Assembly: GCA_026315105.1 (NCBI GenBank)
Contig: CM048746.1
Span: 640,019,398 to 640,083,397 of the forward strand
Direction of reading: 5' to 3'
Source of the DNA: Locusta migratoria
Lineage: Eukaryota; Arthropoda; Insecta; Orthoptera; Acrididae
Length of the DNA: 64,000 bases
The translations under genes were made by a program, and so were the position numbers. Shown here in pieces: positions 55,418 to 64,000 of the stretch (positions are counted from its first letter, which is position 1; each line of letters opens with the position of its first letter). The notes under the pieces are model-generated. The model was given only the letters and a program-made list of their open reading frames with translations. It did not search any database and was not told where the DNA came from.

Positions 55418-56083
55418 TGAAGGGAGAAAATACGGAAATGCATCTAGTGAAGCAGGCAAAGGGAATACCGACGTGCGAAAGGGAGTACAGACGTCTGAGA
55501 AATGAGATTGACAGGAAGTGCAGACTGGCTAAGCAGGAGTGCCTAGAGGAGAAATGCAAGACCGTAGAAGAACGTATAACTAGTGGAAAGATAGATACCG
55601 CCCACAAGAAAAAAATTGGAGATAAGAAAAGCAGCTGTATGAATATTAAGAAATCAGATTGAAAACCAGTACTAAGCAAAGACGGAAAAGCTGAAAGGTA
55701 GAAGGAATATAGAAGTCCCGTACGAAGAAAATAAACTTTAAGGCAGTATTCTAGTAGCGGAAGACAAAATAGAGGAAGATGAGATAAGAGATACTATAGT
55801 GCGAGAAGAATTTGACAAAGTACTAAAAGATTTGAGTGGAAACAAGGCCTCGGACGTAGATGATTCCGTCTGAACTGCATTTATTGTTAGGGAAACCAAT
55901 CATGAAGAAATTGTAGCGCCAGCTAGGCAAGATGTATGCGACAGAGAAAATACCCTCAGACTTCAAGAAGAATATAGTATTGCCATTTCTAAGAAAGTAA
56001 GTGAAGACAAAAGTGAAAATTACATAACTATCAGTTTAATAAGTCATGGCTGCAAAATACTAACACGAATTATTTACAGACGA

Positions 56084-56245
56084 ATGGAAAAAGTGGTAGA
56101 ATCCGACCTTGGGGAAGATCAATTTGGATTTCCGAGAAATTTAGGAACACGCGAGGGTGTACTCAAATTACGACTTATCTTAGAAGATAGATTAAGAAAA
56201 GGTAAACGTACGTTTTTATCATTTGTGTGTCTGGAGAAATCTGTT
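56084..56245 (+). pseudogene. RTE-like LINE RT fragment
   Basis: The open segment MEKVVESDLGEDQFGFPRNL continues with GTREGVLKLRLILEDRLRKG and TFLSFVCLEKS, where the RT A block (normally an Asp in 'FIDLEKAFD') reads Val-Cys-Leu. It is cut by the SINE-D at 56247. The matching continuation, VDNVDWNTLLQILKVAGVK, starts at about 56451. Confidence 0.75.
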
Positions 56246-56246
56246 G

Positions 56247-56444
56247 GCCGCGGTGTAGCCGAGCGGTCTAAAGCAACTCAATGCAGAGCGCACGGTTGCT
56301 CGCCGTGGTGGTTCGAGTCCTCCCTGGGGCATGGGTATGTGTGTTTGTCCGTAGGATGGTTTACCTAGGTTTAAGTGGTTTGTAAGCTACGGACTGATGA
56401 CCAAGCTGTTTGGTCCGATAGATTTACAGACATTGAACATTGTT
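56247..56444 (+). mobile_element. SINE-D with 12-bp TSD
   Basis: AGAAATCTGTTG at 56235-56246 and 56445-56456 flanks a SINE with head GCCGCGGTGTAGCCGAGCGG, B box GTGGTTCGAGTCC and tail ending ACATTGAACATTG. Confidence 0.93.
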
Positions 56445-56993
56445 AGAAATCTGTTGACAATGTTGACTGGAATACACTTCTTCAGATTCTGAAGGTAGCA
56501 GGGGTAAAATAATGGGAGAGAAGGGTTATATTCAATTTCTACAAACACCAGACAGCAATTATTAGAATCGAAGGTCATGAAAGGGCCGCATGGTTGGGAA
56601 AGGAGTAAGACGGTGTCGTAGTCTTTCTCCATTGCTGTTCAGTGTGTAAAATGGGCAAGCTGTGAAGGGATGTTATGAGTAACTTGGAGAGGGAAATAAA
56701 GTCCAGGGAGATGGAATAAAAACCTTACGTTTTGCTGACAGCATAGTAATTATGTCGGAGACAACAAGGGACCTATAAGAGCAATTACATGGAATGGACT
56801 CTGGCTTGAAAGGAAGGTATGAGATGAGTATTAACATGAGTAAAACATAGAAAATGAAATGTAGTGTCTGAATTTCAGGCGATGCTGAAGGAATGTGATT
56901 AGGTAATGTGACACTAAAAGTAGTAGATGAGGTTTGTTATTTAGTTAGCAAGATACTTATGACGGCCGAAGTATAGTAGATATAAAGTGCAGA

Positions 56994-57260
56994 ATGGCTA
57001 TGGAAAGAAAAGCGTTTCTGAAGAAGCGAAATTTGTTGACACCCAATATTACTTTAAATGTTAGGAAGTCTTTTCTGAAAGCACTTGTGTGGAGTGTGAC
57101 ATTGTATGCGAGTGATACGTGGACAATAAGGAGTTCAGATAAAATGATTATAAGAGCTTTCAAAATGTGGTGGTACAGACGAATGATGAAAATTAGATGG
57201 GTAGATCACGTAACTAATGAGAAGGTGCTCAACAGAACTGGTGAGAAACGGAGTTTGTGA
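56994..57260 (+). pseudogene. RTE-like LINE C-terminal fragment
   Basis: An 88-residue frame with KRNLLTPNITLNVRKSFLKA, the VWSVTLYASDTWTIRSSDK block and MMKIRWVDHVTNEKVLNRTG. It is colinear with the frame at 38123-37710 (minus), which shows that both derive from one LINE family. A stop ends it; GHILRHQGIVSLALEG continues in another frame to about 57350. Confidence 0.8.
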
Positions 57261-57889
57261 CATATCTTCACGAAGAGAACGGATAGGTTGGTGGGACATA
57301 TTCTGAGACATCAAGGAATTGTGAGCTTAGCATTAGAAGGAATTGTGTTGGGTAAAATTCGTAGAGGGTGACCGAGGCACGAATACGGTAATCAGATTCA
57401 AGCAACAGGTTATTTAGTAGAATTTACGGCCTGTAAGTTTCACGTATTTATGGTGTAAATATAATTTAACAGATTTTTTAGTGATAATATGAATTACTTA
57501 TCTATGTCGTTGTGCAGTTGCTCTTTATCTTTTGAAAACTTTAGTAACCGATAAACTACTGCATCATTCGCGAAGCCTGAGAGAATTGTTGAGATTGTCT
57601 CCTGTATCGATTATCATGTTAAGAAACAGTTCGGGCGCTATTTCACTTCCGTCGGTAACGGCAGATATCACTTCTGTTTTACTCCATGTATTTCCGTTAA
57701 TTACAACGTACTGTATCCTCTCTAACAGGAAATTTCGAATCCAGACGCACTACTGACGCTATATTCCACAAGCACGCAATTTTATTAGAAGTCACTTGTA
57801 AGTTACAGTTTCAAAAGCTTTCCCCACAGATCTAATATCAGTAAATCACAGGATTCCAGTCATGGTGGTGAGATATTTAATCCTTATCT

Positions 57890-58720
57890 ATAACCCATAT
57901 CTCTAATCTTTCTTGCTGCTGCCTTTTGTTGCCTTTATTGAACTCTATGTAAGTGGGAAAGACTTAATGATCATGTCATACGAAAGATTATGCAGATTTG
58001 TCAGAAACTGATGGGTATGGGAGTAAAATGCAAAATTGTAAATTTTGGGGGTCGATTTCGCCGCCCAGTTTCCCAAGTACTGGAAAAAGGGACAGTTCCA
58101 TACCCGGGGCATCGAATCTTCTTGCGTTACATCCCGGTAAGACAAGCTCAATACCAGTCTTGTGTAGTTCGGAAGAGCGCTCCCACAGGCGAACTACGCG
58201 AACTAGTTCGCAGATCCCTTGCCTCATAGTTCATCTGCATGACTTTGGCAAAAGCCAAAACGAATGGACGAACTAAAAAGAGCGACGTACTTCGCGGCCG
58301 AGCTGTTAACTAAAAGGAGAGCTACCTGTCGCGAACTACAATATGCGCGATAGGTCGCGTGTTTTCCTTCTGCTGATGAGACTAATTTCGAGGTTAGCGT
58401 CTACCTGCTACATTACATCAGTGCTACAAAATTTCTGCTTTGAAGTATTCTACATTCTGCAATATGACTAATAAATTCCATAATTCCAAGATATAGAGAT
58501 AAGTCTAAACTTAAACGCGAGGGGTTTTTTTTTTTTTTTTGCTTGATATCGTTAGCGGCTCAAGTAGCAAGCGCATGAAGCAGCTGACCTGAAGAATGTC
58601 CGTTGGAGTAATAAGCGAATCATCAGAAGTGTGAATAGGATCGATGTCACTCGTACACGTTTTGGGCAGGAAGTGGGCAAACAAGGTCCAACACAGCGTA
58701 AAAAAGGAGACGGTAGGCCT
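57890..58720. other. Unassigned region with poly-T
   Basis: Three overlapping frames at 57988-58276 occur on both strands and none has a known motif. A poly-T lies at about 58526-58541. Confidence 0.4.
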
Positions 58721-58725
58721 TCATT

Positions 58726-59800
58726 TCTATCTACATCCACACTGCGTGAGGCACTTCACGGTGTGTGGCGGTGGGTACTTTCTGCACCATTGTCACTTCC
58801 CCCTGCAATTGCAGTCGCTTACGGTTCGCGGAAAAGACCATTGCCGGTATAGCTACGTGTAGGTTTCTCTATCCTTGTGGTTGTTTAGCAAGATGTACGT
58901 AAAACAAACCAGTATATTGGTTGACCTCTTTTTATTTTTATTTATTTATTATGAAAAACGCAAACTCTATTAAACTTTGGCAGAAGGGCATAGCGCGATA
59001 CAAAACGTCTCTCTTGGGTTATTTCTGTGACGCTTTCGCGATTACTAAATGAGTGTGCTACGATTGTTGATGCTATTCATTGTGTCTGCTCTATGTCCTC
59101 CCTCAACTTCATCTCTGGTACGGATCCCACACTGATGACAAATAGTCAAGTGTCGACCGAACGAAGAAGGAAAGTAAGGATATAGACACGGACAAATTTA
59201 AGGAACTTGAGGTTGTTGACACATTCAGAGTTAGCTTTAGGCAACGATCCAGGGAGACTGATAAAATAATTAAATTAGAAGGCGGATGGTTAACTTTGAA
59301 AAGTGAATTAGAGAAGACAACCGTTGATCGATAAAATAAATGGACTAGGGCTAATAGAAAGTTTTCATCACAGTAGATACTAAATTTAATTGATGGATTA
59401 GCAAATGTAGAATGCTAAACGGAATACAAATGTGTCAAATATATCTTTTACAGGCAGTGCCAAACAGAAAAGCATGAATGGCTAGAGGACAACAGATGTA
59501 CATGTATATAATCGTATGCATATATTTTATGGGTAAAATGTAGATACCGCCTATACGGAAAGAAAATAGAAGTGTATGAATGTTTTATAACCTACTTCCT
59601 TTATTGACGGACAACACTCTCTGAGGATTTTTCCAATGAATTTCAGTCTGGCATCTGACTGATCCACGACTGATTTTATATGGTCGTTCTATTTCTTATC
59701 GCCCCTTATGTCTACTCCCAGGTATTTTATGGAAGTAACTTCTTCCGGTATTTGTCCTGCTGTTTCGTAATTATACAATATCCTTCTTTCTATGTAATCG
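58726..59800 (-). mobile_element. CR1-like LINE relic, minus strand, split
   Basis: The 3' end is recognisable at 58726-58780 (TACATCCACACTGCGTGAGG, then GGTGTGTGGCGGTGGGTAC). C-terminal pieces lie at 58985-59175 and 59583-59800 (AACCTACTTCCTTTATTGAC, GATTTTATATGGTCGTTCTA) and are colinear with the copy at 19.5-20.2 kb. The interruption at about 59176-59582 contains plus-strand text like that of the RTE-like LINE fingers region, but this match is weak. Confidence 0.7.
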
Positions 59801-60600
59801 CAGCTTGAAAGACCACCGTTAATTGTAAAATTAACTGTAGCTGAAAGGAGCCAGTTAAAAGCTTACTTTAAACATATAACTCTGGCCGTAAAAAACCAGC
59901 TGAAGGATTCGCTTGAACTACTAACTACTTCCTGCAACAGAATCTTGTTCCCTGGCCCAGAATTTAAAACTGTTTCAAAAATTTACTTTAGCAGCAGGAA
60001 GACAAAACGACGGTGGCCAACACACATAGTGGATAACGAGAATTACACACAATCATTAATATATAAGCCACCCCGAACTAAACCATTTCATGAAGATGGC
60101 TGTGAGAAAATTTATGGCGCAACGGAGTTAAAATATGATAATATGCATCTGAATTTGTTGTCAGCACTAGTAAAAAAAACATTAAATAAAAGGAATGGTA
60201 TTCATTAACAAATATTCATAAAGAGGATATTTCACTAATAATAACTTATTTATTGCGTCTAAACATGACAAATGTGGGAACCAATTTTGTTAAACAATAA
60301 AAATGCATCCCACATTGGAAAAAGAGCTAAAGTAATCTGAACATCGTCGGAGGAGGGATTTATAATCAAGAAGCATTCAGCCACTCATCTACGCGAAGCA
60401 AAGCAAACTCACCCAATTCAGCGTGCTGATACGAAGCAGAAGCAGGTGCCGCTATCGTAGGCGAAATTCAGCGAGGCAGGATGTACCACACAATTGCTTA
60501 ATTCTAATCTAAAACGAATTACACTATCCTTTGACTTTTGTTTTTGTATTGTGGAACACTTAACATGTAGATATGCATTGGTCTCTTTTATGGTGCAACT
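59801..60600. other. Unassigned region with an 87-residue ORF
   Basis: The plus-strand frame 59945-60208 (87 residues) begins MFPGPEFKTVSKIYFSSRKT. It shows no domain I recognise and has no context. The rest is AT-rich. Confidence 0.35.
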
Positions 60601-60612
60601 ACTGTGACACCG

Positions 60613-60822
60613 CATGGAATGGCAGCTTGGACTAAGGCGTCATGCTATGGACTGGGTGACCGTTTCCGCGGGGGTTCGAATTTTCCATTGGGCGTGTACG
60701 TATTTTTTTTTTTTTTTGTCACTGTTGTCGTTAGTGTACGGCAGTGTAAGTAGTTTGAAAGTTTAGGTATTGTACACCATAGCAGTTTAGTACAACAGGT
60801 TTACAAATATTTGAACATTTTT
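60613..60822 (+). mobile_element. SINE-D, diverged
   Basis: Head remnant GGCAGCTTGGACTAAGGCG, B box GGGGGTTCGAATTTTCC, a poly-T at about 60699-60713 and the shared tail TTACAAATATTTGAACATTT. Flanks ACTGTGACACCG and ACTGTCACGG may be an eroded duplication. Confidence 0.72.
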
Positions 60823-61201
60823 AATTACTGTCACGGCGATCCCCTCGAACAAGACTGCAAACCCCCAACCCATGGATCGCGAACCTCAGGTTGAAAAACA
60901 CTGTTCTGGAGCATAGCAGAGTATCATACCGGCCATTTCAGATATCGAGAAGTAGGTCGCCATTGCTAAATGGAGGAAATATGTATGTGCTACACCACAT
61001 GTTCAAAGAGTAACAGGAAATATATAATTGAATTTGTTCTTTAAGAAGATAAAACACCATGAAACACACGCAGAGGTGATAGTAATGTACCATGAGGCAA
61101 AATGGTGTTTGTAAACCACAAAATTAACGTAGTCTATAACACGACTCAAACCACTCAACACAAAAAACACACTACTTAAAACTGAGTCGATTTGTATAAT
61201 C
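60823..61201. other. Unassigned spacer
   Basis: No coding or repeat signal recognised. Confidence 0.4.
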
Positions 61202-61203
61202 TA

Positions 61204-61852
61204 CCGGATGATCAAAAGTCAGTATACTTTTGGAACTTAATAAATCTCGAAATAATATAGTTAGGAAGGTAAAAATTGACACACATACTTGAATTAAATG
61301 ACATGGGTTTTTATTAGAACAAAAAAACAAAATATTGCTGGATGCGTGAGACCTCTTGCGCGCGTCGTTTGGTGATGATCGTGTGCTCAGCCGCCACATT
61401 CGTCATGCTTGGCCTCTCAGGTCCCCAGACCTCAGTCCATGCGATTATTGGCTTTTGGGTCACCTGAAGTCGCAAGTGTATCGTGATCGACCGACATCTC
61501 TAGGGATGCCGAGAGACAACATCCGACGCCAATGCCTCACCACAACTCCGGACATGCTTTACAGTGCTGTTAACAACATTATTCCTCGACTACAGCTGTT
61601 GTTGAGGAATGATGGTGGACATATTGAGAATTTGCTGTAAAGAACATAACCTTTGCTCTGCCTTAAATTGTTATGCTAATTATTGCTTTTCTGATCAGAT
61701 GAAACGCCAGCTGTCGGACATTTTTTGAACTTTTTTTGTTCTAATAAAAACCTATGTCATTCCAAGCATGTGTGTCAATTTTTACCTCACTGTCTACAAT
61801 ATTTTGTGAATTATTAAGTTTTCAAATTTATATTGCCTTTTTGATCGCCCGG
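61204..61852 (+). mobile_element. Mariner-type deletion element with about 125-bp TIRs
   Basis: The ends CCGGATGATCAAAAGTCAGT and, reversed, CCGGGCGATCAAAAAGGCAA are flanked by TA at 61202-61203 and 61853-61854. The inverted repeats continue for about 125 bp (for example GGTAAAAATTGACACACAT in both arms, near 61269 and reversed near 61785). Total length is 649 bp. Only the C-terminal third of a transposase remains inside. Confidence 0.88.
61356..61640 (+). pseudogene. Transposase C-terminal fragment in long-TIR element
   Basis: A 94-residue frame reads HAWPLRSPDLSPCDYWLLGH, with the 'SPDLxPCD' motif that contains the third acidic residue of the Tc1/mariner catalytic triad, then LKSQVYRDRPTSLGMPRDNI and GGHIENLL at the end. 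It is open from the first codon to a natural stop. The DNA-binding domain and the first two catalytic Asp are deleted, so the product cannot be active alone. Confidence 0.82.
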
Positions 61853-62070
61853 TATAATAATCCTCTGCTGTCATTTGACGGAGCACCAATGTAACGACCG
61901 TTAAAATATCCCCAACGAAGCCTCGTGCAGCCCTTACTATGAACATGTGTTAACTCAGAAAATATCCATTTATATAACCATATTTATTGCACTGATTTTT
62001 CGTGTTTCGATGAGTTCTTACTACTACTGAACATTTTCAACACTTTTTTTTAACACTCTGTATTGTAGTT

Positions 62071-62905
62071 CTACATCTACATCTACATAGAAACTCCGAA
62101 ATCTACCGTAAGGTGCGTGGCGGAGGGTACACTGTACCACTACAAGGCATTTCCTTTCCTATTCCACTCCCAAATAGAACGAGGAAAAAAAGAATGCCCA
62201 TATGCCTCCATACGAGCCCTAATTTCTCTTATCTTGTCTTTGTGATCACTACGCGAAATGTAAGTAGGCGGCAGCAAGATCGTACTACACTCAGCTTCAA
62301 ATTCCGGCTCTCTAAGTTTCCTCAACAGAAATTAACGGAAAGAACGTCGTCTTTCCTCCAGCGATCTACAAATGAGTTGCCGGAGCATTTCAGTGACACT
62401 CGAAAATGTTCAAATGTTTGTATACCTTATGGGACTTAACTACAGGAACATCAGTTCCTAAACTTACAAACTACTTATGAACTAACTAAGACTAAGGACG
62501 GCACAAATATCCATGCCAGAGGGGGGATTCGATCCCCGGACCGTAATGGCCGTGCAGACCGTGTCTGTAGCGACTCAGTCCCCTCGGTTACCGCGGGCGG
62601 CCCCTGACACTCGCTCACTGGTCGAACCTACCAGTAACAAATCTAGCTGCTCGCCTCTGAATTGCCTCTATGTCTTCTTTTAAACTGATCTGCTGCGGGT
62701 CCCAAACACTTGAGCAACACTCAAGACGTGGTCGTACAAACGTTTTATATGCGGTCTCCTTTACAGATGAAGTACATCTTCCCAAAATTCTCCCAACAAA
62801 CCGAATTCGCCTGTCCGCCTCACTCAGAACTGTCTTTAACTGTTCGTTCCATTTCCTATCGCTACTTTGTGAAGTATGTAGATGTTGACAACGTCGTCCT
62901 CTCAA
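62071..62905 (-). mobile_element. CR1-like LINE 3' part, (GTAGAT)n tail
   Basis: The minus-strand frame 62905-62615 reads KWNEQLKTVLSEADRRIRFV, GRILGRCTSSVKETAYKTFV and WDPQQISLKEDIEAIQRRAA. The frame 62325-62140 continues with TILLPPTYISRSDHKDKIRE and ends SIWEWNRKGNAL. It finishes with TACCCTCCGCCACGCACCTT and GTAGAT repeats (62071-62088). It is the same subfamily as 9.1-10.4 kb. A SINE-A at 62403-62604 splits it. 5'-truncated. Confidence 0.88.
62403..62604 (-). mobile_element. SINE-A with 9-bp TSD
   Basis: TGACACTCG at 62394-62402 and 62605-62613 flanks a reversed SINE-A; the B box is mutated (GGATTCGATCCCC). Confidence 0.92.
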
Positions 62906-63540
62906 AAACGAAGTTTTCTCTTACATTACGTTACCTCAGCGTGTGCGCCTATTATGTGGATTAGTAGCCACTTTCGAGGTTAAGCTGAGGACACAGTAGT
63001 GCAAAGTGATTAGAAGACGCTCTAATAAGGGCGTAATCTCTCTTCACACCACACGCTGATCATCAAAACAAGGTGCTGGCAGACTTAGCAGGGCTGCCAA
63101 CCGCCACCCGTCGTCCGCCTTAGACGCGACAATCCGGCTTTAATTGGAAAAACGCCGGCCACGTAACGAGAGTAATCCTCCTCGGCCAGAAAAACCGCCC
63201 GGCCGGTAACAAACGTAATCCGCCGTCCACGTCCCACCGGCCATCCAGGGCGAGCCCCGAATCTGCGTCAACACTGCCGTCTGGCCGATCCTTCCTGCTT
63301 TCTTCAAATTGGAGACTCCGCGTCTGCAGAAAAAGGGAAAAACGAATGCCGTTCTTAGAAATCTAGATGAAGCGTCCACGTCGTAACTGCCGTGTCGTTT
63401 CCTGTCTGGGCTTTTGTGTCACAGGGGAATTACTGGGATCATTTGTGTTGCGGATGAAGACCTGTCTGGTCCTAATTCCTCATTACTTATAGCATGGGTT
63501 CACAAACGTTTCTTTGTCGTGAGCAATTACTGCCAAAAAT
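62906..63540. other. Unassigned GC-richer spacer
   Basis: Contains a GC-rich part at 63090-63260 with CCGGCC-type words. The minus frame 63379-63140 has no recognised motif. Confidence 0.4.
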
Positions 63541-63550
63541 GAAATCTTCT

Positions 63551-63750
63551 GCCGGCCGCGGTGGCCAAGGGGACTGAGGCGCTCCAGTCACGGTCTGCAC
63601 GGCCACTACAGTCGGGGGTTCGAATGCCCCCTCGGGCATGGATATTTGTGCCGTCCTAGTTCGTAGGTAGTTCATAAGTAGTTTGTAAGTATAGGGACTG
63701 ATGACCCCGTAGTTAAGTCCCATAAGCTGATCAAACATTTTTTTTGGTGT
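63551..63750 (+). mobile_element. SINE-A with 11-bp TSD
   Basis: TGAAATCTTCT at 63540-63550 and 63751-63761 flanks a complete unit; the tail carries a T run before the right duplication. Confidence 0.92.
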
Positions 63751-63773
63751 TGAAATCTTCTTACCCCTATTTC

Positions 63774-63872
63774 ACAAGGGCGCAGGGGCATGTGACCTCC
63801 TCCCCAGATGGCCCGACGTAAAATGTGAAAGAGAGAGAGAAGTGGGGTGTGTGTGTGTCTCTGTGTGTGTGT

Positions 63873-63927
<55 letters not shown>

Positions 63928-64000
63928 CGGAGACAACTGAGGAGAGGGAGTGAGATGGTGAGGAAGGGAGGGAGAGAAAAAATCTTAGCATTAGAGTAAA
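63774..64000. repeat. GA/GT-rich dispersed repeat, second copy
   Basis: GGGGCATGTGACCTCCTCCC and GATGGCCCGACGTAAAATG, then GT and GA microsatellites and GGTGAGGAAGGGAGGGAG followed by TCTTAGCATTAGAGTAA. Same order as 5240-5430. It runs off the window end. Confidence 0.75.

Larger units (their letters stand above)
55036..57405 (+). mobile_element. RTE-like LINE inserted in CR1-like LINE
   Basis: The plus strand encodes, in broken frames, YRRLRNEIDRKCRLAKQECL (55480), KIDTAHKKKIGDKK (55590), EEFDKVLKDLSGNK-type RT fingers (55800), LGEDQFGFPRNLGTREGVLK (56110), a split RT A block (VCLEKS/SVDNVDWN around 56235 and 56450) and the C-terminal LNVRKSFLKALVWSVTLYAS plus MMKIRWVDHVTNEKVLNRTG (57055-57240). 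Two SINE-D copies interrupt it. The flanks GGTTTTAG and GGTTATTTAG suggest where the CR1-like host resumes. Confidence 0.8.
53595..57880 (-). mobile_element. CR1-like LINE, minus strand, hosting nested insertions
   Basis: Pieces of one decayed LINE lie at 53595-54041, 54823-55035 and 57406-57880. They follow the C-terminal to RT order of the better copy at 44.3-45.3 kb. For example, ATAATACAAAACGAGTTGGC at 53985 matches the complement of its ARFVLSRYR region, and CTGCATCATTCGCGAAGCCT at 57560 the complement of its FADG region. Between the pieces sit the CAAGG-TIR element and an RTE-like LINE. No open frame survives. Confidence 0.72.

Overview
This window looks like repeat-dominated intergenic DNA from an animal with a large genome. 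The mix of CR1-, RTE- and Tx1-like LINEs, very abundant tRNA-derived SINEs, mariner/Tc1 and piggyBac relatives, and one decayed Ty3/Gypsy element fits an orthopteran insect (grasshopper or locust type). That assignment is inference from repeat style; no host gene was found to confirm it. I found no intact protein-coding host gene, no rRNA, no functional tRNA gene and no CRISPR array. Almost every recognisable coding segment is a broken transposable-element (TE) gene.

Layout. 1-5170: 3' part of a Gypsy LTR retrotransposon (gag, protease, RT, RNase H, remnant integrase, polypurine tract, 3' LTR), split by three tRNA-SINEs, a composite insertion and a foldback element. 5.2-9.0 kb: GA-rich repeat, SINEs and unassigned DNA. 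9.1-10.4 kb: CR1-like LINE. 10.9-12.4 and 24.5-26.0 kb: two related piggyBac-like relics. 14.4-15.4 kb: a deletion-derivative piggyBac-type element with intact TTAA sites and TIRs. 16.4-17.2 and 54.0-54.8 kb: two copies of an unassigned TIR family with 3-bp TNA target duplications. 18.7-19.1 kb: a SINE inside a SINE. 19.5-22.5 kb: a CR1-like LINE with endonuclease and RT. 26.2-27.4 kb: pyrimidine-rich DNA with a 192-bp tandem duplication. 29-31.6 kb: Tc1-like and mariner-like relics, SINEs and a LINE 3' end. 33.9-40.2 kb: SINEs, RTE-like LINE fragments and a Tc1-like N-terminal fragment. 41.4-45.3 kb: a SINE dimer, a Tc1-like gene split by a 1.3-kb inverted-repeat element, and another CR1-like LINE. 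46.1-51.3 kb: a nearly full-length Tx1/L1-like LINE. 53.6-57.9 kb: a CR1-like LINE carrying a DNA element and an RTE-like LINE that itself carries two SINEs. 58.7-64 kb: further CR1-like pieces, a mariner-type element with long TIRs, SINEs and a GA-rich repeat.

SINE families used here. SINE-A: about 200 bp, tRNA-like head with B box GGTTCGAATCC, tail ending TTTGAACATTT; 16 copies. SINE-D: different head, same kind of tail; 5 copies. SINE-B: about 285-315 bp; 2 copies. SINE-C: head with GGTAGAGCGCTTGC; 2 loci. SINE-E: tail TCAATGCCCTAAGGCAGC; 2 copies. Many have 8-13 bp target-site duplications that I could read directly.

How the parts relate. The Gypsy, CR1, RTE and Tx1 elements are or were autonomous retrotransposons. 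The SINEs depend on LINE machinery, and the TIR elements depend on transposases coded elsewhere. The most interesting structures are the inverted-repeat elements at 4.8-5.1 kb and 42.4-43.7 kb, the recurring CTGAAGA-hairpin-GAAAC motif that resembles a hammerhead ribozyme core, and the TNA/CAAGG TIR family.
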